DNA of 8,414 nt from Synechococcaceae cyanobacterium RL_1_2 (GTDB lineage Bacteria > Cyanobacteriota > Cyanobacteriia > Cyanobacteriales > JAAUPO01): NCBI GenBank assembly GCA_012033095.1, contig JAAUPO010000069.1, forward strand, positions 1-8,414, in the 5' to 3' direction. This document shows, in pieces, positions 1 to 6,396 of the stretch (positions are counted from its first letter, which is position 1; every line of letters starts with the position of its first letter). The translations under genes were made by a program, and so were the position numbers. Below the pieces are notes generated by a model. It was not told the origin of the DNA, made no database searches, and saw nothing but the letters and a program-made list of their open reading frames with translations.

Positions 1-66
1 ATTGTCCCCAAACATCCCCAAACATCATGGTGTCCAGGGCAGAATCGAAATTTTTACGTAAATCCT
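1..66 (-). mobile_element. Partial MITE-like element, inverted copy of the one at 6964-7076
   Basis: Read on the minus strand from base 66, this begins AGGATTTACGTAAAAATT and continues through CGATTCTG, CCATGATGTTTGGGGA. This matches the first half of the element at 6964-7076, which begins AGGACTTACGCAAAAATT, with only scattered substitutions. The window edge cuts the copy, so its other end is not visible. It carries an internal tandem duplication of a 10-base unit, TCCCCAAACA at 5-14 and 15-24 on the plus strand, absent from the other copy. It contains no coding sequence. The repeat relationship is seen directly; calling it a MITE is inference from the terminal inverted repeats of the complete copy. 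Confidence 0.75.
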
Positions 67-187
67 GAGTTATGTCAGTGAATGTTTTTCGCTTATAGTC
101 TTTTTGAATAATTACGGGAAATGAATAGAGCTGAAAGCATCCCATAGAGAGAAACAATCATCCCATACTAAATTAAATTGACTATAA

Positions 188-410
188 TTGTACAAACATT
201 GCCATCCCCTCCCGCCCTATGATTTATCTCAAACCCAAGGTATTGATCTTGGTGCTAGATCTGTGGACTCGACGATTAAACAGATTGCCACTAGAACTAA
301 CTAAAACTAAACGATCGGGAGCTCAGTGGGCAGCAAAAAAGGTAACAAAAATGTTGAGCCGGAGATGTGCCTATCTCGATGGTGATTTTAACCCAAGTAT
401 TTATGCTTAA
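188..410 (+). pseudogene. Possible broken small gene, function unknown
   Basis: Two overlapping plus-strand frames here look more protein-like than the surroundings. The first runs 188-304 and contains YDLSQTQGIDLGARS followed by VDSTIKQIATRTN before a TAA. The second, open from an ATG at 219 to a TAA at 410, ends in a plausible basic helix and tail (SGAQWAAKKVTKMLSRR, then CAYLDGDFNPSIYA). They could be two parts of one reading frame displaced by one base near the ACTAACTAAAACTAA repeats at 297-310, a likely slippage site. Alternatively the 63-residue frame from 219 is a small gene or chance. A TATAAT hexamer lies at 183-188 but without a -35 box. I do not recognise the product. Confidence 0.25.
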
Positions 411-474
411 TGCAAATTAATACAAAAGTGGGATGCTCCCAGTTCTGTCTTGATTGAATGACCTTTGATCAAAT

Positions 475-494
475 GTTTGAAACTGTTTGAAACT
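475..494. repeat. Tandem pair of GTTTGAAACT
   Basis: GTTTGAAACT occurs twice in direct succession (475-484, 485-494). Each unit is nearly palindromic (GTTT/AAAC around GA), so the pair could be a regulator site, but nothing shows which protein would bind. Confidence 0.5.
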
Positions 495-600
495 CCAACA
501 ATAAAAGCTTTGCGCGATCGCGTCCTTGCCCCTGCTGCTTTCGCATCAAAATTCTGCCATCCTGTGCCATCAAAATGTTTAATGAATGTTTAAATTTTAA

Positions 601-652
601 AAATTAAATCCAACTTAAACCCAGCCTAAACCAAAATTAAATCCAACTTAAA
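601..652. repeat. 19-base direct repeat, 33-base period
   Basis: AAATTAAATCCAACTTAAA is found at 601-619 and again, identical, at 634-652. The 14 bases between them (CCCAGCCTAAACCA) and the bases on either side are made of similar AAATCC/TTAAAC words, so this looks like a decayed short tandem array. It is non-coding and lies about 230 bases upstream of speD. Confidence 0.6.
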
Positions 653-880
653 TCCATCGTAACCAGGATTACCAACGACAGAAAACCCTAATATTCAGTC
701 TGTGTGCGGTTGAATAATGAGCACAGAAGGTGTTCTAAAACCTAAATTCCTTAACTACGGTTAAATTGTCATGGTTTTTCAGTAGGTTATCCATAGTAAA
801 AGTGGAATAAATACCCTAGAATGTTAATCCTGATATAAGTCAATACCGGCTTATTGTTCCAGAACCTAGGAGTTAAAAGA

Positions 881-1274
881 ATGGAAAAAGTGGGAACCCA
901 CATAGTAATGGATGCTTGGCATGCCCCATCTGAGTTGCTTAATGATCCCGAATTTATTCGCGCCGCCATATCCGAGGCAATCAAAAACGGACAAGCTACG
1001 TTAATTGATATGTGTGTTCACCAGTTTAGTCCCCATGGGTTACGCTACCGCTACATTAGCTGAATCCCATATCGCTATTCATACCTGGCCTGAACATGGT
1101 TACTTTGCTGCTGATCTATTCTTCTGTGGTGCTGGTCGTCCCCGGATTGCCATGGCTACTCTCAAGGACATGCTGCAAGCAAAAGAGGTTAATGTGAGGG
1201 AAATCGATCGCGGTTTTATTCCATCTATACCATTAGAAGTTAAATCCGCTCCAGAGCTTGTGCTTAAAGCTTAA
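881..1274 (+). pseudogene. speD: S-adenosylmethionine decarboxylase (SpeD), frameshifted
   Basis: SpeD makes decarboxylated S-adenosylmethionine, the aminopropyl donor for spermidine. It is made as a proenzyme that cuts itself at a Glu-Ser bond, turning the serine into the catalytic pyruvoyl group. The ATG at 881 follows AGGAG (868-872) at good spacing. Frame one (881-1039) gives MEKVGTHIVMDAWHAP through CVHQFSPHG; it then runs to a TGA at 1061-1063. The conserved sequence resumes at 1044 in another frame: ATATLAES, then [20 protein letters not shown]. The cleavage Glu-Ser is encoded at 1062-1067, and the Ser, His+5 and Cys+20 used by bacterial SpeD are all kept. Family members have [12 protein letters not shown], so two bases appear to be missing between 1037 and 1044. 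Restored, the protein is about 131 residues, normal for the family. Either the gene is broken or the sequence has an error. Confidence 0.9.
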
Positions 1275-1312
1275 AAAAAACTTATTAACCCCCTAAGTAC
1301 CTTGGGGGTTAA
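1273..1312. terminator. Hairpin terminator after speD
   Basis: TTAACCCCC (1285-1293) pairs perfectly with GGGGGTTAA (1304-1312), with further AAG/CTT pairing inside. It lies 11 bases after the speD stop and before the GntR gene. The run of eight A at 1273-1280 is on the 5' side, so the U-tract would be on minus-strand RNA; plus-strand termination would rely on the hairpin alone. Confidence 0.6.
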
Positions 1313-1345
1313 ACTTGCTGTTAGGTTTCTGAGGTGGGCTTAACC

Positions 1346-2332
1346 ATGGTTCAGTTTAATATTCAGCAAGATAGTGATATTCCAGCTTCTAAGCAGCTCT
1401 ACAATCAAATGTTATTTGCGATCGCATCGGGTCAATATAATCCGAGCGATCGTTTACCCAGTACCCGTCAACTGGCCATGATTACGGGACTGCACCGCAA
1501 CACCATCAGTAAGGTCTATCGTCAACTAGAAGAAACCGGATTAGTTGAGTCCCAAGCGGGTTCCGGCATCTACGTTAAAGCCAAAGGCCATGAAGGGGGT
1601 AACGATATTACCAGCTCCCCCATTCTTCAGCAATTTCCAGAAGCAAATACCCTGATTCAAAGAAGCCTTGATGATTTATTATCCCAAGGTTTTAGTTTAG
1701 GCCAAGCTCGAGAATTATTTTTATCAGAGATCGATTGGCGATTACGTTGTAGTGCCAGGGTTTTAGTGACGGTGCCGGGCCAAGATCTAGGGGCTGGAAA
1801 ATTAATGGAGGTGGAGCTAGAGCAAGCCCTAGGTATTCCTGTGCAATTAGTGCCCCTAGAGGATCTTCCCCAAATTTTAGACCAAACCCATTCCGGCACG
1901 ATCGTCACCAGCCGTTATTTTATCGGTCAAGCGGAATTAATTGCTGCGCCTAAATCAGTGAGGGTGATTCCCATTGATATCTATGGTTTTGATAAAGAAC
2001 TGGAAATTGTGGGTACATTACCGATGGATAGCCGCTTAGGTATTGTTAGCCTCAGCGAAGGAATTTTAAATATTGCTGAAATTTTAGTCCATAGTTTGCG
2101 GGGAGAAGAAGTGCTTGTGATGGTAGCCCAACCCCACGACACCTATCGCTTAAAATCCTTAATTCGATCGTCCCATTTAATCATCACCGATCCCGCTAGC
2201 CATAGTCAGGTCGAACAAGAGATCGCCCAAATGCAAGAACAGCTTATTCGCCGACCAAAATTAATTAAAAGTGATAATTATATTGGCGTTAACTCAATTA
2301 GTTTATTGAAAAGGGAATTAGGATTAAACTAA
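1346..2332 (+). CDS. GntR-family transcriptional regulator, Sll1961-like
   Basis: A 328-residue DNA-binding regulator. Residues 11-78 form a GntR winged helix-turn-helix: PASKQLYNQMLFAIASGQ, then the signature RLPSTRQLA, LHRNTISKVYRQLEETGLV and the wing GSGIYV. The remaining 250 residues show no aminotransferase features (MocR proteins are about 460 residues) and no FadR or UTRA motif I can recognise. From memory, the N-terminus closely resembles Synechocystis Sll1961, reported to affect photosystem I/II stoichiometry under high light; orthology is inference. I chose the ATG at 1346 over the in-frame GTG at 1334 because the match to the family starts at MVQF and GAGG (1331-1334) can serve as ribosome binding site. 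The gene is intact and has its own spacer from speD, so co-transcription is doubtful. Confidence 0.85.
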   Translation: MVQFNIQQDSDIPASKQLYNQMLFAIASGQYNPSDRLPSTRQLAMITGLHRNTISKVYRQLEETGLVESQAGSGIYVKAKGHEGGNDITSSPILQQFPEANTLIQRSLDDLLSQGFSLGQARELFLSEIDWRLRCSARVLVTVPGQDLGAGKLMEVELEQALGIPVQLVPLEDLPQILDQTHSGTIVTSRYFIGQAELIAAPKSVRVIPIDIYGFDKELEIVGTLPMDSRLGIVSLSEGILNIAEILVHSLRGEEVLVMVAQPHDTYRLKSLIRSSHLIITDPASHSQVEQEIAQMQEQLIRRPKLIKSDNYIGVNSISLLKRELGLN

Positions 2333-2351
2333 ACTCGTTAGCTATTAGCTG

Positions 2352-2378
2352 TGTACTTTGGTTGTGATTTCAAGTACA
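2352..2378 (+). terminator. Hairpin just after the GntR gene
   Basis: TGTACTT (2352-2358) and AAGTACA (2372-2378) form a 7-bp perfect stem with a 13-base loop, 19 bases after the stop codon. No T-run follows, so termination activity is uncertain. Confidence 0.35.
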
Positions 2379-2391
2379 GGCGATCCCTTAA

Positions 2392-2458
2392 GTCTTAACA
2401 ATAGGGTGGTATTTACTGTCGGGCATAAATCTATAGCCTTAACCAGAAATGTTAAGAC
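2392..2458. repeat. 9-base inverted repeat in convergent spacer
   Basis: GTCTTAACA (2392-2400) and TGTTAAGAC (2450-2458) are perfect inverted copies separated by 49 bases. This is in the spacer between the converging GntR gene and the secreted-protein gene. It could be the ends of a tiny relic element or the base of a long hairpin. Confidence 0.4.
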
Positions 2459-2473
2459 AGGCCCAAAGCGACA

Positions 2474-2495
2474 GAGCCTTATTCTATCAAGGCTC
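2474..2495. terminator. Bidirectional-type hairpin between convergent genes
   Basis: GAGCCTT (2474-2480) pairs perfectly with AAGGCTC (2489-2495) around an 8-base loop. It sits between two convergent genes, 55 bases beyond the stop of the minus-strand gene. There is no clear T-run on either side, so this is a structural rather than canonical call. Confidence 0.4.
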
Positions 2496-2550
2496 AGGAT
2501 AACCGGCCATTAGTAATTATTGTGACCAGAGCTATACAATCTATTTTCTA

Positions 2551-3140
2551 TTATCGTTCACACTTACCTAAGCGGCCTACCACTTTATCCAAATCATCAA
2601 GCATGAATAGGGTAATACTCCCGTTGTAAGCAATGCCTGTGTTGGTAGGAATCACCTCTAGCCAATAGCCAAAATTATTTCCCTGGCGTATTTGTCCCCT
2701 AATGGCCTGAGTTAATTGTAGGTTTTGACTAACCCCTGCATCCATCATCTCCCTTGAAGGATACGCACAAACTACCTGTGATTGGCGATAATCATCATAG
2801 ACCATGGCTCCATAAACGACCCGCAAAGATTCCGATAGGCGTTGGGGAGTTACCCCATTGGTCATATCAAAAAATTCATTTCCTCAGAACGCACCACTGC
2901 TGAGTTTGTCCCGATGTCCCCTGCGATCGAGGTTGAAGCTCTAAAGGTAAACCGACGGGCGGCGGTATCTGTTTTTTTGACTAAAAGAGTGTCCCCGTTA
3001 GTAGGGCCAAGGGTTGGATGGGCAGCAATCCAAGCAGAAACAGCATCAGGAGTGTCCCCTGGTAAGGCTGAAGCTTGGGGAGCAAACCCTGTAACGGTGA
3101 AACCAGTCAGAGCAATGATAGTGAGCGCAAATTTATTCAT
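2551..3140 (-). pseudogene. Secreted protein of unknown function, frameshifted
   Basis: The ATG at 3140 opens a frame with a clear signal peptide: MNKF, a hydrophobic stretch, then APQASA with likely cleavage before LPGDTPDAV. The frame continues to VVRSEEMNFLI and stops at 2862. In the next frame the sequence goes straight on as FDMTNGVTPQRLSESL through to GRLGKCER, ending at 2551. The break is a run of six T (plus-strand AAAAAA, 2869-2874); a seventh would join the parts into one protein of about 196 residues reading MNFFDMTNGV. The alternative, two genes overlapping by ATGA (2862-2865), is less likely because the second half would be a lone domain without its own signal peptide or Shine-Dalgarno sequence. 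The mature protein should be periplasmic or extracellular. I do not recognise the family. Confidence 0.7.
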
Positions 3141-3580
3141 GGTAGGTACAAACTTCTATCCCGTAGTATTAGTCGTCGGTTCTAAAATTAATAGCTCTTA
3201 TAGATGTTGTTCGTTGTTCTGCTTCAGATGACGTTGAAGTTGTGGTTTGAGTTTCTTGCCTGTCGCTAAGCCGTATTGGATACTAACTCTTTACGGACAG
3301 TTAGGGTATAAATTGGGCAGATAAAGCAGACAAAAATGCTCCCAATCGAAAACCCATAGAGTTGGGTTACGTGGTATGCCCATCATATTAATCGGAGTTG
3401 GTCTTATTTTAAATGATTGATGGGGATGGATTAGGGGTGAACCTTATTGTTTTTACCAACAGCTTAAGATCAAGCCTAAGATAAATGGGTCTCTAATCTC
3501 ATATGCCATAGGGGTCTTTGGCTAAGCAAAGCCATGTCAAACAGCAGTTTAAGATAAAAATCTAAACCAAAATCTAAACC
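3141..3580. other. Spacer without a gene
   Basis: These 440 bases separate two minus-strand genes, holding the leader of the secreted-protein gene and the 3' flank of the next. No coding frame on either strand looks real. A TTGGGTTACG...GCCCATCA near 3361-3386 recalls the repeat-like motif at 8200-8231. Near its end is a tandem 12-base pair (3557-3580). No clear promoter for the 3140 gene was found. Confidence 0.5.
3557..3580. repeat. Tandem 12-base pair AAAATCTAAACC
   Basis: AAAATCTAAACC occurs at 3557-3568 and immediately again at 3569-3580, followed directly by the A-run of the neighbouring terminator. Probably slippage-derived. Confidence 0.55.
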
Positions 3581-3608
3581 AAAAAAAAGACCCCCTAGAG
3601 TGGGGGTT
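3581..3608 (-). terminator. Rho-independent terminator of the 4469-3651 gene
   Basis: On the minus strand, AACCCCC (from 3608) and GGGGGTC (to 3589) form a GC-rich stem with a short loop, followed at once by eight T (3588-3581). It is 43 bases after the stop codon at 3651. This is the most canonical terminator in the window. Confidence 0.85.
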
Positions 3609-3650
3609 AAGTGATTGAAGATATCCTAAACTTACATTTTACCTAAGCTT

Positions 3651-4469
3651 CTAGGCATCAAGTCTTGGCTTTTTAACCGGTTTTGGTCTTTCAAAGGCCG
3701 GTCTAGGGCTATGGCGATCGCTCGCCACTGGAGCCCCCCCATCTTCGCTTCTTTTCGGTTTGTTAAACTTACCTTTGCCGTTGTCTCCTGGACGTTTGAA
3801 GAATTTTTTACGACGGGGTATTTGGCCGACATTAGTCGCCTGATCCACCACAAATTCCCCTTCAGAGAAATAAGCCTCAATATCCCAAAAATGGCCTAGG
3901 GTTCTACCCTCTAATACCCCTTTTAACTTCAATTTGAAAAATTTAGGTTTATCGCCTTTTTTCTTAGGAGCTTGACGGATTTTAATAATAATATTTTGGG
4001 CTTCGGCGTTATGAAAAATAACTTCCCCCCGAATAGAAAAGAAACCTTCTTTGACTTCTTCAATGGCCGCTTCCTGGGCCTCTGGGGATAAATCGTCATC
4101 ACTATATAGCTGTTCCGGTTCCCAGATACCCATGACCTGAAAAATGATATGTTCTTCAGGTTCTTCGCCCTCTTCTTTTCTGGTTTGTTGCAGGCGAGGA
4201 TACACTACCCATAAATGCTCTTGGGTTAAGTCAATATGGTTTTTAATTAAACTAACCACTCGTCCTAAGAGAAAAGTAGTAAATGTTTTACCGTCAGTGG
4301 TGGTTAATTCACCTTTATTAAAGCTTTCTTCTTCTGGATGATAAATTCCTTTGATTAGACCGATCGCTCGGTACTGCATGGGACTAGTGCACGGAGAGAT
4401 GGGGTGGGTTTTAATACGAGAAATTTGTTGATCTGTATCAACGGGGGATTGAGTGACTGGGACATTCAT
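3651..4469 (-). CDS. Conserved cyanobacterial protein of unknown function, basic tail
   Basis: An intact 272-residue protein. After a short N-terminal extension (1-31), a compact core starts at MQYRAIGLIKGIY and includes LLGRVVSLIKNHIDL, EHLWVVYPR, FQVMGIWEPE, FFSIRGEVIF, IIIKIRQAP, KFFKLKLKG and LGHFWDIEA (about residues 32-200). The alternating beta-like pattern suggests beta-barrel or OB-like folds, but that is speculation. An acidic stretch sits at about 120-142. From about 216 to the end it turns into a low-complexity basic tail rich in Lys, Arg and Pro (RRKKFFKRP, KPVKKPRLDA), as in proteins that bind RNA or ribosomes. I believe similar cores occur widely in cyanobacteria without assigned function. 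No signal peptide or membrane segment. No good Shine-Dalgarno sequence precedes the ATG at 4469; the in-frame ATG at MQYRAIG (residue 31, 4379) is an alternative start. Confidence 0.8.
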   Translation of the reverse strand: MNVPVTQSPVDTDQQISRIKTHPISPCTSPMQYRAIGLIKGIYHPEEESFNKGELTTTDGKTFTTFLLGRVVSLIKNHIDLTQEHLWVVYPRLQQTRKEEGEEPEEHIIFQVMGIWEPEQLYSDDDLSPEAQEAAIEEVKEGFFSIRGEVIFHNAEAQNIIIKIRQAPKKKGDKPKFFKLKLKGVLEGRTLGHFWDIEAYFSEGEFVVDQATNVGQIPRRKKFFKRPGDNGKGKFNKPKRSEDGGAPVASDRHSPRPAFERPKPVKKPRLDA

Positions 4470-4607
4470 ATACTGAGATCAAAGTTTAGGATTAACTTTA
4501 AATAATGAATCCATGAGATTTACGGGATTGACGATCGAGTAAACCAAGGATTACAAGGTTTATAAATCATATACAATTTTCGTAATAATCCTAGGTAAAG
4601 TCAGGAC

Positions 4608-4643
4608 AGTTTATAAAACAGTTCATAAAACAATTTATCAAAT
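4608..4643. repeat. Three tandem 12-base units
   Basis: AGTTTATAAAAC (4608-4619), AGTTCATAAAAC (4620-4631) and AATTTATCAAAT (4632-4643) are in exact 12-base register, the third more diverged. They lie about 140-175 bases upstream of the 4469 gene start. The array may be an AT-rich regulator site or slippage product. Confidence 0.55.
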
Positions 4644-4734
4644 TCCCAATGGCAACAATCTAGGCAAAACCCCACAGAACCCAAAGTGATGGAGATTAAG
4701 CCTTCACTCTACTGTTTTAAATGTAATAGTCTAA

Positions 4735-4864
4735 GAGGATGTTTGAACAGCCCCCCTTGCCCCCCATTCGGGTTAAAATTGCCTAGATTTTAATTAATGA
4801 AGTCCCCCAAATTGAGAGATTTAGGGGGCGATTCAACAATATTTGATACTTTTCAAACACGTTC
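4735..4864 (+). mobile_element. MITE-like element, copy A (130 bases)
   Basis: The ends are imperfect inverted repeats: GAGGATGTTTG at the left and CAAACACGTTC at the right (reverse complement GAACGTGTTTG). It is flanked on both sides by TAA (or CTAA), a likely target duplication. The interior has C-rich and G-rich blocks (CCCCCC, TTAGGGGGCG) able to fold. A shorter relative lies inverted at 6766-6852; the right half is shared closely (ATTTAGGGGGCG, TCAACAA, ATTTGATACTT). Copy A has about 43 extra bases in the middle. It encodes nothing and would need a transposase in trans. TA-type flanks suggest an IS5- or IS630-like parent, which is inference. Confidence 0.75.
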
Positions 4865-5108
4865 TAAAGCTTGTTGTTTTTCCCCTCTGAATGATACTGG
4901 CTGATGTTCGGGGAAAGCTTTGCTCCTTTTATCGCCGTAGCTGATCTAATTCTAACAGAGCAATTATGGTTAAAACCATACTACATAAGCTTTTAAACTC
5001 TTAGGCCTGTCCTGATATTTCTGGCTATAGCTATACTATCGAGAAATAGGTCATGGTGGATTTACCATGGAAGATTGTTAATTTAAGTTATCTATCATTC
5101 CATAAGCT

Positions 5109-5843
5109 ATGACCGTCAGAAGATTGAGCCTAGGGGTTAATATTGATCACGTTGCTACCATTCGCCAAGCCCGTCGTACCGTGGAACCGGAACCGGTAAC
5201 GGCCGCGGCCCTAGCTGAATTAGGGGGAGCCGATGGCATTACGGTACACCTACGGGAGGATCGCCGCCATATTCAGGATCGGGATGTACGGTTGCTACGG
5301 GAAACCGTGCGCACCCATCTAAATTTGGAAATGGCCCCTACAGAGGAAATGGTGTCGATCGCGTTGGATCTGAAGCCGGATTATGTCACCCTGGTACCGG
5401 AAAAACGGGAGGAAGTAACCACCGAAGGGGGTATTGATATTGTTAGCAACCTCGATCGGTTCTGTCAGGTAGTGGCCAATTTAGAAGGGGCCGGCATTCC
5501 GGTTAGTTGGTTTATTGATGCCGATGAAGCCCAAATCTGCGCCGCACGCCAAACCCAAGCCCAATTTATTGAACTGCATACCGGAAAATATGCGGATGCC
5601 CCTGATCGCAAAAGTCGCGATCGGGAATTAGCTTTACTGATTCAAGGTTGCGATTTTGCTATTAACCAAGGGTTAAGGGTCAATGCGGGCCATGGTTTAA
5701 CCTATACCAACGTTTATCCGGTGGCGGCAATTTCAGGGATGGAGGAATTAAATATTGGCCATACCATCATTAGCCGTGCTGTATTGGTGGGGATGGAACG
5801 GGCCGTGCGGGAGATGAAACTGGCCATGAAGGGGGAACTATAG
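5109..5843 (+). CDS. pdxJ: Pyridoxine 5'-phosphate synthase (PdxJ)
   Basis: PdxJ condenses 1-deoxy-D-xylulose 5-phosphate with 1-amino-acetone 3-phosphate to form pyridoxine 5'-phosphate, the ring-closing step of the DXP-dependent vitamin B6 route, in the cytoplasm. The 244-residue TIM-barrel has the usual length and every hallmark: [14 protein letters not shown] at residues 9-22, [12 protein letters not shown] with His47, [12 protein letters not shown] with Glu74, [16 protein letters not shown] at 93-108, ELHTGKYA at 155-162, [10 protein letters not shown] with His195, and [12 protein letters not shown] near the end. His47, Glu74 and His195 match E. coli His45, Glu72 and His193 as I recall them. 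The ATG at 5109 fits the family N-terminus, though no Shine-Dalgarno sequence is visible, common in cyanobacteria. The stop codon overlaps a GCGATCGC palindrome. It is the first gene of the pdxJ-ycf54-grxD run. Confidence 0.97.
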   Translation: MTVRRLSLGVNIDHVATIRQARRTVEPEPVTAAALAELGGADGITVHLREDRRHIQDRDVRLLRETVRTHLNLEMAPTEEMVSIALDLKPDYVTLVPEKREEVTTEGGIDIVSNLDRFCQVVANLEGAGIPVSWFIDADEAQICAARQTQAQFIELHTGKYADAPDRKSRDRELALLIQGCDFAINQGLRVNAGHGLTYTNVYPVAAISGMEELNIGHTIISRAVLVGMERAVREMKLAMKGEL

Positions 5844-5863
5844 CGATCGCCCAAAAACTAACC

Positions 5864-5869
5864 TATAAT
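5864..5869 (+). promoter_or_regulatory. Possible -10 box upstream of ycf54
   Basis: A perfect TATAAT sits 55 bases before the ycf54 start in the 80-base gap after pdxJ. No matching -35 box is seen, so ycf54 may have its own promoter of the -35-less type or be read from pdxJ. Confidence 0.3.
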
Positions 5870-5923
5870 TAATCCTCCCGACCTAGTATTAACGACCATT
5901 TAATCTTTCCTTGAAAATTTCCC

Positions 5924-6259
5924 ATGACAACCTATCATTATATATTTGCCAGCCGCCAGTTCATGCTCGAACAAGAGCCCACCCTAGAAGCGATCGAAGA
6001 ACGTCAGCGCAACTATAAAGAACAGGAAAAAGAAATTGATTTTTGGTTAGTAGAGCAGCCGGCTTTCTTAGAAAACCCTAGCTTTAAGACCATTAGGGAA
6101 AAATGTGCTGCAGATAAAATTGCCGCGATCATCTCCACAAATAAACAATTTATTACATGGATGAAACTACGGTTAGAGTACGCCTACCAAGGCACCTTTG
6201 AGGCCCCTTCCGAGGAAATTGCTGACCCGATCGCTTCCCTTGAAACGGCTTCAGCCTAA
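5924..6259 (+). CDS. ycf54: Ycf54, Mg-protoporphyrin IX monomethyl ester cyclase factor
   Basis: Ycf54 (family DUF2488) is a small soluble protein needed for accumulation and activity of the aerobic Mg-protoporphyrin IX monomethyl ester cyclase, which forms the fifth ring of chlorophyll. Synechocystis Slr1780 is the well-known member. The 111-residue protein carries the family's conserved stretches: TTYHYIFASRQFMLEQEP at the start, EKEIDFWLVEQPAFL in the middle, AAIISTNKQFITWMKLRLEY, and EAPSEEIADPIASL before a short variable tail. Length and start agree with the family. It lies 80 bases after pdxJ on the same strand, with no terminator between. This gene marks the host as an oxygenic phototroph. 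It acts with the cyclase AcsF/CycI, not encoded here. Confidence 0.93.
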   Translation: MTTYHYIFASRQFMLEQEPTLEAIEERQRNYKEQEKEIDFWLVEQPAFLENPSFKTIREKCAADKIAAIISTNKQFITWMKLRLEYAYQGTFEAPSEEIADPIASLETASA

Positions 6260-6325
6260 ATAGCCAATACCACTAAATTTCTCCCTAACCATCTAGGGCT
6301 ATTTTCACTATGGTAGTCATATAAA

Positions 6326-6391
6326 AATAGCAAAAGTTATGAATATTCATGAATTTTGTCAAAAAAGTCCATGGAAAGGGCCTTTGCTATT
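6326..6391. repeat. Long inverted repeat between ycf54 and grxD
   Basis: AATAGCAAAAG (6326-6336) is the near-perfect inverted match of CTTTGCTATT (6382-6391). Between them is a perfect 12-base palindrome, ATGAATATTCAT (6339-6350), and another CATG-flanked segment. It could be an RNA hairpin ending ycf54 transcripts, a processing site, or an operator for grxD. Confidence 0.45.
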
Positions 6392-6396
6392 CTAAA

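Larger units (their letters stand above)
411..880. other. AT-rich spacer upstream of speD, no gene seen
   Basis: No convincing coding frame was found on either strand in these 470 bases. It holds a tandem GTTTGAAACT pair (475-494), a GCGATCGC palindrome (514-521), and a 19-base direct repeat (601-619 and 634-652). The end of the spacer presumably carries the speD promoter: a TTGTCA at 766-771 is a possible -35 box, but no good -10 box lies at the right distance. Confidence 0.5.
4470..5108. other. Divergent spacer between unknown gene and pdxJ
   Basis: A 639-base spacer that must hold promoters for both flanking genes. It contains a three-unit 12-base array (4608-4643), the MITE-like element at 4735-4864, and an inverted pair TTTCCCC (4879-4885)/GGGGAAA (4910-4916). 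Upstream of pdxJ, TATACT at 5032-5037 is a possible -10 box, with no recognisable -35 box. No coding frame is credible. Confidence 0.5.

Noticed and set aside
700..880. Riboswitch or SAM-responsive leader upstream of speD
   Set aside because: No conserved riboswitch core or clear multi-stem structure could be read in the leader; the similarity would rest only on the gene's link to SAM.
1005..1274. A separate small gene starting at ATG 1005
   Set aside because: Its first residues are the first part of SpeD read out of frame; from ATATLAES onward it is the SpeD alpha subunit, so it is the second half of the broken gene.
2842..3231. Plus-strand open frame of 129 codons
   Set aside because: It lies antisense to the secreted-protein gene, whose signal peptide and composition are much more protein-like; the plus frame shows no motif.
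3632..3880. Minus-strand frame overlapping the 3' end of the 4469-3651 gene
   Set aside because: It overlaps in another frame the basic tail of an intact gene and shows no family features; the terminator at 3581-3608 serves the longer gene.
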